NCBI RefSeq assembly: GCF_900112865.1
Contig: NZ_FONH01000022.1
Span: forward strand, 1 to 41,953
Length of the DNA: 41,953 bases
Direction of reading: 5' to 3'
DNA from: Dyella marensis
GTDB taxonomy: Bacteria; Pseudomonadota; Gammaproteobacteria; Xanthomonadales; Rhodanobacteraceae
In this document: piece by piece, positions 7,823 through 16,302 of the stretch
Layout of the letters: the number at the start of each line of letters is the position of its first letter
Numbering within the stretch: position 1 is the first letter of the stretch
Made by a program: the position numbers and the translations under genes
Notes under the pieces: generated by a model
Databases searched by the model: none
What the model saw: the letters and a program-made list of their open reading frames with translations, nothing else
Told to the model about the DNA's origin: nothing

Positions 7823-9001
7823 TCAGTGCCCGATATCCAGGTTGGCGATACTGGTCGTCGTCGCGCCGGACCCGCCGGCCTCGGTGAACCACAGCAGGCC
7901 GGCGCGCTGTTGCAGCGCGATGTTGTAGTAGCCGCTGTTGGGCGGGGCGATCGTATATTCGGTGATCAGGCGAGTCTTCGGATCCAGTATGCCGATGAAG
8001 CCCGCGTCCTGCTCGAACCACACTCGCCCTTGGCTGTCCACGCGCATGTCTTCCGCATTGGCGTTGGCGACGGGCAGGGGATATTCGATCCAGCCGCGCG
8101 TTACCGACGGCTTGACCTCGCTGGTACTGGGCGTCGCCGGCGTGCGCGTCGCCGATGTGCGCGCCGTGACGGTGCGCGCGACCGTCGCGGCCTGCTGTTT
8201 CGCAGCGTGCGTCGCCGGCGCGGTGGTCTCGTCGGTATGCGGCGCCACGCCCGGATCGAGCAGGGCCAAGGCGTTGCCGTAGTACTCGGATACCCACACC
8301 GTGCCGTCGGCGTTCGCGATCACGCCAGAGGGCGTGCCTCCCGCCGTTGGCACCAGGTACGTGGTGATCACGTTCGTGCCCGGATTCAGCCGGCGAACCT
8401 TGTTGGTGCCCTTCGGGCCGGCGCCGGCGTAGTTGCGTTCCACGAACCACACGTTGCCGTGCCGGTCGAGACTGAGCTGCTCGAGGTGGTCGTCCGGATG
8501 CTCCAGCCGCACGGTCCATTCGGTGATGCTGCCGTCCGGCGCCAGGCGGCCGATGCCGGCGGTGACGGTAAACCATTGGCTGCCATCCGGCGCGAGCTGG
8601 ATGAAATACGGTTTCTCGCGGGACGGAATCGCGTACTCGACGACAGCGCCGCTGCGCGGATCGAGGTGCCCGATCGCGCGATGGACCTGGTCGGTGAACC
8701 AGATGCCATCCTTGCCCGCCTTGAGAATGAAGGGCTGGCCGCCATCGGGAAGCGGATACTCCGCCGAGCTGCGATCCGGGCGCAGCACGGCGATCTTGCC
8801 GGCGCTGGTTTCCGAGTACCACACGTTGCCGTCGGCGGCGACGTCGACGCCCTGCGGCGTGCTGGCCTGGGTTGGTGTGGCGAACGCGGTGAAGCCGGAC
8901 CTGGCGGGGACTGTGCCGGTAGCGGCCGTGGATGCAGCGGGAAGCAGGAGGGCAACGGCGCCGAGCATGGCCGGCGCTGCCAGATAGAGCATGCGATGCA
9001 T
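7823..9001 (-). CDS. Secreted Vgb-like beta-propeller protein (streptogramin-lyase fold)
   Basis: This 392-aa protein has a signal peptide (HRMLYLAAPAMLGAVALLLPAASTAA) followed by repeated propeller blades: QGVDVAADGNVWYSET, GIWFTDQVHRAIGHLDP, LSLDRHGNVWFVERN, GVIANADGTVWVSEY and MRVDSQGRVWFEQ. These match the virginiamycin B lyase (Vgb) superfamily, but exported relatives are mostly not proven lyases, so no catalytic claim is made. A Thr/Ala-rich stretch of about 45 residues interrupts the propeller after the DPGVAPHTD blade. The ATG at 9001 is preferred over the adjacent GTG because AAGGAG lies 7 bp upstream of it. It points away from the CadC-type gene. Confidence 0.75.
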   Translation of the reverse strand: MHRMLYLAAPAMLGAVALLLPAASTAATGTVPARSGFTAFATPTQASTPQGVDVAADGNVWYSETSAGKIAVLRPDRSSAEYPLPDGGQPFILKAGKDGIWFTDQVHRAIGHLDPRSGAVVEYAIPSREKPYFIQLAPDGSQWFTVTAGIGRLAPDGSITEWTVRLEHPDDHLEQLSLDRHGNVWFVERNYAGAGPKGTNKVRRLNPGTNVITTYLVPTAGGTPSGVIANADGTVWVSEYYGNALALLDPGVAPHTDETTAPATHAAKQQAATVARTVTARTSATRTPATPSTSEVKPSVTRGWIEYPLPVANANAEDMRVDSQGRVWFEQDAGFIGILDPKTRLITEYTIAPPNSGYYNIALQQRAGLLWFTEAGGSGATTTSIANLDIGH

Positions 9002-9147
9002 CACTCATCTCCTTATGAATGGGCGGGAATGCCCGCGATCCGGGCGGCTGCCCGGACCGCGCGGGACGCTAGCACGGGGCCTCGTGAAGGCGCGTGCACG
9101 GCGCCGGACGGATAGCAACCGCGAAGCCGATGGCCATAATGGCGCCC

Positions 9148-11538
9148 ATGACGACCAGCTACCGCTTCGGTGAATTCGAACTCGACCCGCAGGCGCGGGC
9201 ACTGAAGCAGGACGGGGTGCTCGTCGACCTGGCCAGCAGCGCGTTCGATTGCCTGGTCTACCTGGTCGAGCATCGCCAACGCCCGGTGGGCAAGGACGAG
9301 CTGATCGCCGCGGTATGGGGCAGCACCGAGATCAGCGACAACCTGCTGGCGCAGACCATCGTGCGCCTGCGCCGCGTGTTCGGCGATACGGCCGACGAGC
9401 AGCGTTGCATCAAGACCTTGCCGCGGGTGGGTTACCGCTGGGTGATGGCCACGGTGACCGTGTCCGACCAGCCCCATCCGGTGGCGGCACAGGGTGGCGA
9501 AACCGGGGCCGCCGTCGCCGATGTCACGCGTCAGCTGCCATCGCCCTGGCATCGCCGATGGTGGTGGGGCGTGCCGCTGTTGCTGTTGATCGCCATCGCC
9601 GGCTATGGCGCATGGCGGATGCATCTGCGCGCCATCAAGGCTTTCCGCCAGGGCACCGCCGTCGTGCTGCCTGCGCAGATCCATGCGTCGGACGACTGGT
9701 CGTGGCTGCGCCTGGGTCTGATGGAGCTGATTGTCGGCGACCTGCGCGGCGCCAAGGTGCCGGTCGAGGGCAGCCGGGCGGTGGTCCATCTGCTGGAGCA
9801 GTCCGGCGAGCATGAAAAAGAGGCGTTCGAGTCGTACGCCCTGGTGATCCAGCCGCAGGTGACGCTGGACCATGGGCGTTGGCAGATCCAGCTCGAGGCC
9901 AGGGCTGCCGATGGCAGCACGCTGCACGCCGAGGCCTTCTCCGACAACATGCTCAAGGCCGCGCATCAAGCCAATGCCTATCTGCTCGCGCAGATCGGCG
10001 CGGGCGATTCCGACCATGTGGCGACCGAGGATGCCAAGGAGCAATACCTGCTGCGCATGGAGGCTGCTTCGCACACCGGCACGTTCGCGGTGCTGCGCGA
10101 GCTGGTCGAGAAGGCGCCGCCCGGCCTGCGCCAATCGCCGGAATTCGCCTACGCCAGGGCTGCGTTCCATTGCAGCCAGGGCGAGTACGACGCCTGCAAG
10201 AGCGAACTGGACGAACTGCTGGCGCGGTTGCCGGAAAAGACCCGGCCGGTGCTGCGCGGCCGCGCGCTGGCGCAGCGGTGGTACGTCTATTCCCGCGAGC
10301 ACAAGTACGACGAGGGCGCCCAGGTGCTGGGCGAGGCGATCCGGCTGCTGAAGCAGCAGAACAACACCGGCTACCTGGCGTATGCCTATGCGCAGCGCGC
10401 CGAGTTGCTCAACATGGTGGGAAGGTACGAGGAGGCGGAAGCGGACTTCGGCCAGTCACGCGTCAACTACGCCCTGGCCGGCGATACGGCCGGCGCGCTG
10501 GGCATCGACGAGTCGCTGGCGGAGCTGAGCATGCAGCGCGGGCACTTCGCGCAGGCGATTCCGGTGATCCAGCGCGCCTATGACCAATACGAGCGCATGG
10601 GCATGCGCCAGTACATGCCGCAGCTGCTGGTGCACCTGGTGGTTGCGCAGAAGCTGTTGCTGCAGCACGCCGATGCGTTTGCCAGTACGGAGTCGTATTG
10701 GCCGATGGAGCAGAAATTCCCCGAGTTCACCGAGACCGTGAGCCGGCACATCTTGATGTTCCAGCGCGCCGATGCCCTGGGCGGGATCGGCCGCAGCGCC
10801 GAAGCCAGCGCGTTGCTGGAACAAGTACTGGCGCAGATCCAGGCCGATCCCCATGGCGAGCCGGGCCTGCAAGGCACGGTCTATACCCTGCTGGCCAGGC
10901 TGGCCTGGCAGCGCGGCGAGACCGCCGCGGCGCGCAGCTGGATCGGCAAGGCGCTGGCGGGCCGGCTGCTGGAATGGGACAGCGATGAGCGCGACACCGC
11001 CGACGCCTGGCTGCTCGACGTGCTCATTGCACAGCAGGCCGGCGACGTGAAGGAGATCCAGCGTGCCGTTCCCGCCATGCAGGCCTGGGCCGCCAAGCTG
11101 TTGCTCGCCGACCAGGACGACTGGGTCGCCATCCAGCTGTTGCGTGCACAAGCCGTGCAGGCGCAGGCGGAAGGCCGCCGCGAGCAGGTGCTGCAGTCAC
11201 TGCGGCAGGCCATGACCATGGCCAGTCGCTACGGCGTCCCCGAGCTGATCGCCGACACCGGCCTCGCCTACAGCCAGGCCCTGCTGGAGAGCGGCAAGAC
11301 CGGCGAGGCTTTTGCCATCTCCGGCCAGCTCTCGGCCTGGGGGCAGCTGGACTGGCGCGTGGCCTGGGCGCAGGCCTGCGTGTACCGGGCCATGGGCCAG
11401 GCGGCATCGGCGGCACAGTACCAGCGCAAGGCCAGGGAACTTGCGGGAGATCGCATCTTGCCGGCGCCACATCCCGCGCTTGAGGCAGGGGCGCCCGCGG
11501 CGGCTATGATGCGGGGCACAGGCAGGGGAGCTCAGTGA
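9148..11538 (+). CDS. CadC-type membrane-anchored winged-helix regulator with TPR output
   Basis: This 796-aa protein has an OmpR/PhoB-type winged helix at residues 1-100 (FGEFELDPQARALKQDG; ISDNLLAQTIVRLRRVFGD; IKTLPRVGYRWV). A single transmembrane helix follows at about 138-156 (WWWGVPLLLLIAIAGYGAW), then a long Ala-rich alpha-helical region with TPR-like repeats from about residue 300. That is the layout of CadC/ToxR-like one-component regulators, in which a periplasmic sensor controls a cytoplasmic DNA-binding domain. The ATG at 9148 begins exactly at the winged helix. The GH30 gene starts 43 bp downstream, so the pair is probably cotranscribed and the regulator may sense envelope glycans or stress. 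Confidence 0.85.
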   Translation: MTTSYRFGEFELDPQARALKQDGVLVDLASSAFDCLVYLVEHRQRPVGKDELIAAVWGSTEISDNLLAQTIVRLRRVFGDTADEQRCIKTLPRVGYRWVMATVTVSDQPHPVAAQGGETGAAVADVTRQLPSPWHRRWWWGVPLLLLIAIAGYGAWRMHLRAIKAFRQGTAVVLPAQIHASDDWSWLRLGLMELIVGDLRGAKVPVEGSRAVVHLLEQSGEHEKEAFESYALVIQPQVTLDHGRWQIQLEARAADGSTLHAEAFSDNMLKAAHQANAYLLAQIGAGDSDHVATEDAKEQYLLRMEAASHTGTFAVLRELVEKAPPGLRQSPEFAYARAAFHCSQGEYDACKSELDELLARLPEKTRPVLRGRALAQRWYVYSREHKYDEGAQVLGEAIRLLKQQNNTGYLAYAYAQRAELLNMVGRYEEAEADFGQSRVNYALAGDTAGALGIDESLAELSMQRGHFAQAIPVIQRAYDQYERMGMRQYMPQLLVHLVVAQKLLLQHADAFASTESYWPMEQKFPEFTETVSRHILMFQRADALGGIGRSAEASALLEQVLAQIQADPHGEPGLQGTVYTLLARLAWQRGETAAARSWIGKALAGRLLEWDSDERDTADAWLLDVLIAQQAGDVKEIQRAVPAMQAWAAKLLLADQDDWVAIQLLRAQAVQAQAEGRREQVLQSLRQAMTMASRYGVPELIADTGLAYSQALLESGKTGEAFAISGQLSAWGQLDWRVAWAQACVYRAMGQAASAAQYQRKARELAGDRILPAPHPALEAGAPAAAMMRGTGRGAQ

Positions 11539-11581
11539 TCCGGAATGATGGGTAGCGCAGGCGACAGGGTTTTCACGCACC

Positions 11582-13135
11582 ATGGATGAGCGGGGATCGG
11601 AATCCGGCCGGTTGATGGCCGCCGTCTTCATCGCTTTGATCGCCCTGCTCAGCCTGGGTGCGCTGTACATTCCGCGCTTCGAGCAGGCGCCGGTAAGGTC
11701 CAGGGTGGTCACGTCGGCGCGCCCGGTCATGCCGGCCGTCGAGCTCTGGCTGAGCACCGAGGACCGCCGGCTGCAGCTGAAGCAGCAGCCCGATATCGCG
11801 ATGAGTTTCCGCGAGCAGCAGGACGCGGACATCATCATCGACAGCAAGACCACCTACCAGGTCATGGCCGGCTTCGGCGCCGCGATGACGGATGCGTCGG
11901 CGTGGCTGCTGCAGAACAAGCTCAGCGTGCTGCAGCGCGCGGCGCTGATGCACGAGCTGTTCGGGCCGCCGCCCAATCTCAATTTCAACATGCTGCGCCT
12001 GACCATCGGCGCATCCGATTTCTCCTTGCAGCCCTATACGCTCGACGATGTGCCATTTGGTGCGACCGATCCGGGCCTGGCGCATTTCAATGTCACGCCG
12101 AACCTGCAGCAGGAAGTGATCCCGGCCGTGCGCGAGGCGCTGGCCGTCAATCCCGGCCTGCTGATCGTCGCTTCGTCGTGGAGTGCGCCGGCATGGATGA
12201 AGACCAGCGAGAACCTGATCGGTGGCGAGCTGCTGGAGCAGTACGAGAGCACCTATGCGGATTATCTGGTCCGATATCTCGACGCCTTCCGCGGCTTCGG
12301 CATCCCGATCTTCGCCCTCACCCTGCAGAACGAACCCGGCTTCACGCCGGTCACTTATCCGGGCATGGAGATGGACGCACAGACGCGCGCGCGGGTCATC
12401 GCACAGTACCTGGGCCCGAAGCTGGCCAGCCGCAAGCCGCGCACGCACATCCTGGAGTGGGACCATAACTGGAGCCATCCCGAGCAGCCGCTGGCGGTGC
12501 TGGGCAATCCCGATGCGGCGCGCTACATCGACGGCGTGGCCTGGCATTGCTATGAGGGCAGCCAGTACGCGCAGGGCGAGGTGCATCGCGCGTTTCCGCA
12601 GAAGGACGTCTATCTCACCGAGTGCTCCGGCGGCGACTGGGCCTCCAGCGTCAACGGCGAGCTGATCTGGTTCACGCGCAACCTGCTGGTGCTGGGCACC
12701 AAGCAATGGGCGCGCGGCGTGATCTATTGGAACCTGGCGCTGGACGAAGCCCACGGGCCGCATTTCGGCGGTTGCGACCTGTGCAAGGGCGTGGTGACGA
12801 TCGATTCCAGAACCGGCGCGGTAACGCGCAACGACGAATACTACGCACTGGCGCACTTCAGCCGCTTCGTCCCGCCCGGCGCCGTGCGGGTGAAGTCCAC
12901 CGACACCGACGCCGAGAAGGGCTTTGCCAATGTGGCGTTCCTCAACGAGGCCAACGGGACGCTGGTGCTGATCGTGGTCAACACGCACGCCACGCCGCGC
13001 ACCATTTCGGTGGCCGAGGGGCAGACGCGATTCGAATACGCGATGCCGGGGCGTAGCGTGGGCACCTTCGTGTGGTATCCGGATCGGGCAGGTTCGTTGA
13101 TCAGGCAGGCCTTCCGCTGGCTGAAAGGCGGCTAG
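11582..13135 (+). CDS. Membrane-anchored GH30 glycosidase (glucosylceramidase family)
   Basis: This 517-aa protein has an N-terminal hydrophobic anchor or signal (LMAAVFIALIALLSLGALYI, residues 11-30). A GH30 barrel and side beta-domain follow: QVMAGFGAAMTDASAW, MLRLTIGASDF, WSAPAWMKT. The acid/base is Glu251 in TLQNEPGF and the nucleophile Glu347 in LTECSGG. Family members hydrolyse beta-glucosylceramide, beta-1,6-glucan or xylan; which applies here cannot be told. It follows the CadC-type regulator closely, probably as one operon. Its TAG stop overlaps the stop of the convergent LuxR-type gene. Confidence 0.88.
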   Translation: MDERGSESGRLMAAVFIALIALLSLGALYIPRFEQAPVRSRVVTSARPVMPAVELWLSTEDRRLQLKQQPDIAMSFREQQDADIIIDSKTTYQVMAGFGAAMTDASAWLLQNKLSVLQRAALMHELFGPPPNLNFNMLRLTIGASDFSLQPYTLDDVPFGATDPGLAHFNVTPNLQQEVIPAVREALAVNPGLLIVASSWSAPAWMKTSENLIGGELLEQYESTYADYLVRYLDAFRGFGIPIFALTLQNEPGFTPVTYPGMEMDAQTRARVIAQYLGPKLASRKPRTHILEWDHNWSHPEQPLAVLGNPDAARYIDGVAWHCYEGSQYAQGEVHRAFPQKDVYLTECSGGDWASSVNGELIWFTRNLLVLGTKQWARGVIYWNLALDEAHGPHFGGCDLCKGVVTIDSRTGAVTRNDEYYALAHFSRFVPPGAVRVKSTDTDAEKGFANVAFLNEANGTLVLIVVNTHATPRTISVAEGQTRFEYAMPGRSVGTFVWYPDRAGSLIRQAFRWLKGG

Positions 13136-13938
13136 CCCTGCCGCGATGCACGCCGGGAATCGCCCGCGTCGCCGCCCCGCAATGCATGAAGACTGCCGAT
13201 GGATTCGTGCCGTGGATAATGCACGGTCGCAGGGCGTGTCACCGTGCGAAACACCGACTCCGGCATCACGTAGTAATACCCCAGCTGGATCGCCTTCTCG
13301 ATCAGGTCCTGCTTGGTGACCACGTTGAACTTCTCCTTGAGGAAGGTCACGTACTGCTCGACGGTGCGCGAGGAGATCGACAGGAAATCGCCGATGCGTT
13401 TCGCGGTGGCACCGCGGAGCATGTAGAACAGGACTTCGTACTCGCGCCGCGTGATGTCCAGGTCCGTGTCGCCGCCGGCGATCACATAGCTCACCCCGCC
13501 GGGATGGCTCAGGTCGTTGAAGATGCGCGGGGCGTTGCTGCGGTACGGGCCGAGCAGGCCGGTGTTGAGGGCGGACATGTCGGTCAGGTGGAACAGCACG
13601 CCGCTGGTCTGCGTCTCCTGGTCCAGGAACGGTTTCTTGGTCACCAGGAAGGCGTTGATCCGCGCGCACTTCATCCGATACACGTTGAAGGTGGTCATCG
13701 CGGTCTTGCGCTGCAGGACATACTGGTCCTGCTCGCGGAAAGTCTGCGCATGCACCGCCATTTCGCCCGGCAGGTCGAAATCGGTCAGCCCCGCGATGGA
13801 GTCTTCCGGACGCAGGCCGGCAATGGCCTTGAACTCCTGGTTCGCATGAAGGAACGTCGACTGCTCGTCCTTGCAGCCGCATGCGCCCGGGATCTGGTCG
13901 ATAATGGACGCTAAATTGCTGCTGATGGCCTGCGGCAT
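13132..13938 (-). CDS. PAS-LuxR transcriptional regulator, candidate phenazine-cluster regulator
   Basis: This 268-aa protein has a PAS-like sensor at about residues 5-140 (GCKDEQSTFLHANQEFKAIAG, LTDFDLPGEM). A C-terminal GerE/LuxR helix-turn-helix lies at about 165-230 (LDITRREYEVLFYMLRGATAKRIGDFLSISSRTVEQYVTFLKEKF). There is no acyl-homoserine-lactone binding domain and no receiver Asp, so it is not a quorum-sensing LuxR of the PhzR kind. AAGGAG lies 8 bp before the ATG. The last 40 residues are basic and of low complexity. It is the only regulator next to the phenazine genes, about 0.6 kb from phzNO1, but no binding evidence links them. Its stop codon overlaps that of the GH30 gene. Confidence 0.82.
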   Translation of the reverse strand: MPQAISSNLASIIDQIPGACGCKDEQSTFLHANQEFKAIAGLRPEDSIAGLTDFDLPGEMAVHAQTFREQDQYVLQRKTAMTTFNVYRMKCARINAFLVTKKPFLDQETQTSGVLFHLTDMSALNTGLLGPYRSNAPRIFNDLSHPGGVSYVIAGGDTDLDITRREYEVLFYMLRGATAKRIGDFLSISSRTVEQYVTFLKEKFNVVTKQDLIEKAIQLGYYYVMPESVFRTVTRPATVHYPRHESIGSLHALRGGDAGDSRRASRQG

Positions 13939-13989
13939 GGGTGGCTCCTTCCGTATCGATGGCGTAATTAGATAATCGCCGCGGCCTGC

Positions 13990-14008
13990 ATTTTATTCGG
14001 AATAAAAT
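13990..14008. promoter_or_regulatory. AT-rich inverted repeat upstream of LuxR-type gene
   Basis: ATTTTATT and AATAAAAT form perfect 8-bp arms around CGG, ending 52 bp before the start codon of the minus-strand LuxR-type gene. Its position suits an operator or promoter-overlapping site, possibly autoregulatory. The binding protein is unknown. Confidence 0.5.
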
Positions 14009-14215
14009 ACCTGCCGGTCGTGATCTTCCTTTTCATGGCGCAGCGGTTATACGCGTCAGGAAAGCCTGCGCCTATCTGTCATTTGTATTACGGCCAAATG
14101 CACCAGCACGCGGCCGCCCGAGCTTTGCGCGAAGCCGTTTGCCCGCGGACTGCCGTGCGCAATCGCGAGTACGGACATCGATGTATTTACGCCACGGTTG
14201 GGATCCGGAAGTAAA

Positions 14216-14239
14216 CACGAAACCAGTTTCGGTTTCGTG
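14216..14239. repeat. Stem-loop in intergenic region
   Basis: CACGAAACC pairs perfectly with GGTTTCGTG across a 6-nt loop. No T-run follows on either strand. Function is unknown; it may be a protein-binding site or the remains of a mobile repeat. Confidence 0.5.
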
Positions 14240-14510
14240 ACGCGATTAACCGTTGCCTTGTTGCAAAAATAAGCGCCCGCCTGATTTTTATACGCGTGCA
14301 GCCTTCTCCTCGACGCACTCTTCACGAGCGCGCGTTTACCAGTGAATAACGGCTTGGGCCGCTAATGAATTGGGCGACTATGACTAATGGCGGTGTGAAA
14401 GTGGCGTGTAACGAAGTGATCGACTTCATCGTTCCGGATTCGAATCGATCCAGCTCGCGCAGCGCTCGCCGGCATGCGTCGATCGGGGCGCTGCCGCGCA
14501 AGCTACGCGC

Positions 14511-14550
14511 AAAGAAAAAGGCCATCGCGACGCACGGTCGCGATGGCCTT
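14511..14550 (-). terminator. Rho-independent terminator of phenazine tailoring operon
   Basis: AAGGCCATCGCGAC (14518-14531) and GTCGCGATGGCCTT (14537-14550) form a perfect 14-bp stem with a 5-nt loop. On the minus strand it is followed by TTTTTCTTT. It lies 28 bp past the phzNO1 stop, so it ends the phzM-phzX-phzS-phzNO1 transcript. Confidence 0.93.
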
Positions 14551-14578
14551 CGAGGTCTGCCGTGCGGCTAGGGAACGA

Positions 14579-16246
14579 TCAGGCCAGCCAGGGCGAAGGC
14601 GACAGCACCGCATCGTTCGACGCGGCCAGGATAGTCGCCTCGGCGGGCGCGAACGCATAACCGGCATACCCGTTGGCCGCGATCTCGGCCAGACGTTCCC
14701 GATAAGCCGCCAGCCCGCCGAAGAAGAACAGCACACGGTTCGGCCGGCCGTCGATATTGGCGCCGAAGATCCACGACTTCACCTGCGGGAACAGCGTGTA
14801 GGCCGCCATCTGTTCGCACTGGCCGGTCCAGTCCTGTTCCGCCGCCGAGTCCGTATCGATGACGACCTGGCCGAGCTGTTCGGAGCGATCGATCAGGTGG
14901 GCGATCCAGTCCACCTGCGTCTCGATCGCCGGCGCCAGGTTGCTGAACACGCTGTTCGGCCCCAGCACCATGAACAGGTTGGGGAAGCCATGCACGCTGA
15001 TGCCGAGATAGCTGCACGGGCGCGAGCCCCAATGATCGACCAGCAGGGCGCCGTCGCGGCCGCGGATGGCCATCTCGCGATAACTGCCTTCGACGCACTC
15101 GAAGCCGGTGGCGTAGACCAGCACATCGAGTTCATGCTCCCGTCCGTCCGCGGTACGGACGCCGCGTGCGGTCGCCTCGACGATGGGATTGGCCTTCAGG
15201 TCGACCAGCGCGACATTCGGGCGATTGAAGGTCTCGTAGTAGCCGTCGGCGCAGACCGGGCGCTTGGCATAGGCCTGCGTCGGCGAAAGCCTGGCCGCCG
15301 TCGCCGGGTCCTTGACGATGCCGGCGATCTTGCCGCGGATGAAATCGCAGGCCGCTTCGTTGGCAGCCGGATCGATGGCGATATCGCAGAACGTCCCGAA
15401 CATGAAGCGGAAGCCGTTGCCGGCCTGCCAATGCTCCTCGAACACGCGGTGGCGTTCCTCGGCGGAGACAGACATGGCGGGGATCGCGGCCTCGGCGAAA
15501 CCGCAGGCGATCCGCGTCTGGCGCAGGCGATCCCAGTAGCCGTCGAAGTTCGCGCGGTAATCCTGGATGAATTCCGCCGGTACCTGATCGCTGCCCGCCG
15601 GCACGCAATACTGCGCGGAGCGCTGGAACACGGTCAGGCGACTGGCGACGGCCGCGGCGGCGGGAATGAACTGGACGCCGGTCGAGCCCGTCCCGATCAC
15701 GCCGACCTTCTTGCCCTCCAGCGACAGGTCGTGCGGCCACGCACCCGTGTGCACCTGGCGTCCTTCGAAACGATCGATCCCCGCGATGGCCGGCGCGTTC
15801 AACTTCGACAGCACGCCGACGGAGGCAATCAGGTAACGCGCTTCCACCACGGCACCGTCACTGGTCTGCACGGACCACACGCCGCGCTGCTCGTCGAACG
15901 TCGCCGCGGTGACCCGCGTATCGAACTGGATCGACGGGCGCAATCCGTGCCGGTCCACCACGGCATTCAAATAGGCGAGCATCTGCTCCTGCGACGCATA
16001 CTTCTGCGTCCACGGCCAGCCCTCGAACGTTTCCGGGTCGAACGAATAGCGATAGACGTAGCTTTCCGTATCCGAGCGGGCGCCGGGATAGCGGTTCCAG
16101 AACCAGGTGCCGCCTACGCCCGCGCCCTTCTCGAAGCCGCGCACCTCCAGCTTCAATTCATTGCGCAGCTTGTGCAGCGCATAGATGCCGGCAATGCCGG
16201 CGCCGATCACGATGGCGTCCACTGCAGATTTCTGACGAATGTCCAC
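14579..16246 (-). CDS. phzNO1: Phenazine N-monooxygenase (Baeyer-Villiger-type flavoenzyme)
   Basis: This 555-aa class B flavin monooxygenase has an FAD-binding GAGIAG at residues 15-20 and an NADPH-binding GTGSTG at 185-190. The Baeyer-Villiger fingerprint FEGRQVHTGAWP lies at 160-171. In Lysobacter antibioticus the family member LaPhzNO1 adds oxygen to the ring nitrogens of 1,6-dihydroxyphenazine, giving iodinin-type N-oxides; the same role is inferred here because the gene sits with phzS and phzM in a phenazine cluster. The GTG start at 16246 is fixed by AAGGAGG 7 bp upstream. It is last in the minus-strand operon, 56 bp after phzS, and is followed by a strong terminator. Sequence alone cannot separate N-oxidation from ketone Baeyer-Villiger chemistry. 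Confidence 0.86.
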   Translation of the reverse strand: MDIRQKSAVDAIVIGAGIAGIYALHKLRNELKLEVRGFEKGAGVGGTWFWNRYPGARSDTESYVYRYSFDPETFEGWPWTQKYASQEQMLAYLNAVVDRHGLRPSIQFDTRVTAATFDEQRGVWSVQTSDGAVVEARYLIASVGVLSKLNAPAIAGIDRFEGRQVHTGAWPHDLSLEGKKVGVIGTGSTGVQFIPAAAAVASRLTVFQRSAQYCVPAGSDQVPAEFIQDYRANFDGYWDRLRQTRIACGFAEAAIPAMSVSAEERHRVFEEHWQAGNGFRFMFGTFCDIAIDPAANEAACDFIRGKIAGIVKDPATAARLSPTQAYAKRPVCADGYYETFNRPNVALVDLKANPIVEATARGVRTADGREHELDVLVYATGFECVEGSYREMAIRGRDGALLVDHWGSRPCSYLGISVHGFPNLFMVLGPNSVFSNLAPAIETQVDWIAHLIDRSEQLGQVVIDTDSAAEQDWTGQCEQMAAYTLFPQVKSWIFGANIDGRPNRVLFFFGGLAAYRERLAEIAANGYAGYAFAPAEATILAASNDAVLSPSPWLA

Positions 16247-16302
16247 GACACTACCTCCTTGGAAAAGGCTTTGGCCTTGCGTGCAGCACGGGAGAGGGTT
16301 GC

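Larger units (their letters stand above)
13939..14578. other. Long AT-richer intergenic region between LuxR gene and phzNO1
   Basis: It contains the leader of the LuxR-type gene with an inverted repeat at 13990-14008, a stem-loop at 14216-14239, and the terminator of the tailoring operon at 14511-14550. Base composition is visibly lower in GC than the flanking genes. Short frames here (14020-14214, 14365-14571) have no family resemblance, and the second runs into the terminator. I see no convincing gene. Confidence 0.6.

Noticed and set aside
7823-9001. Streptogramin resistance enzyme (Vgb)
   Set aside because: The fold is similar, but it is exported, carries a long low-complexity insert, and I cannot confirm the catalytic residues. 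Resistance function is not supported.
13132-13938. Quorum-sensing PhzR-like regulator
   Set aside because: No AHL-binding domain is present; the N-terminus is PAS-like, and no LuxI-type synthase gene is in the window.
14365-14571. 68-aa plus-strand frame before phzNO1
   Set aside because: It runs through the strong minus-strand terminator, has Arg/Ser-rich unstructured sequence and no good ribosome-binding site.
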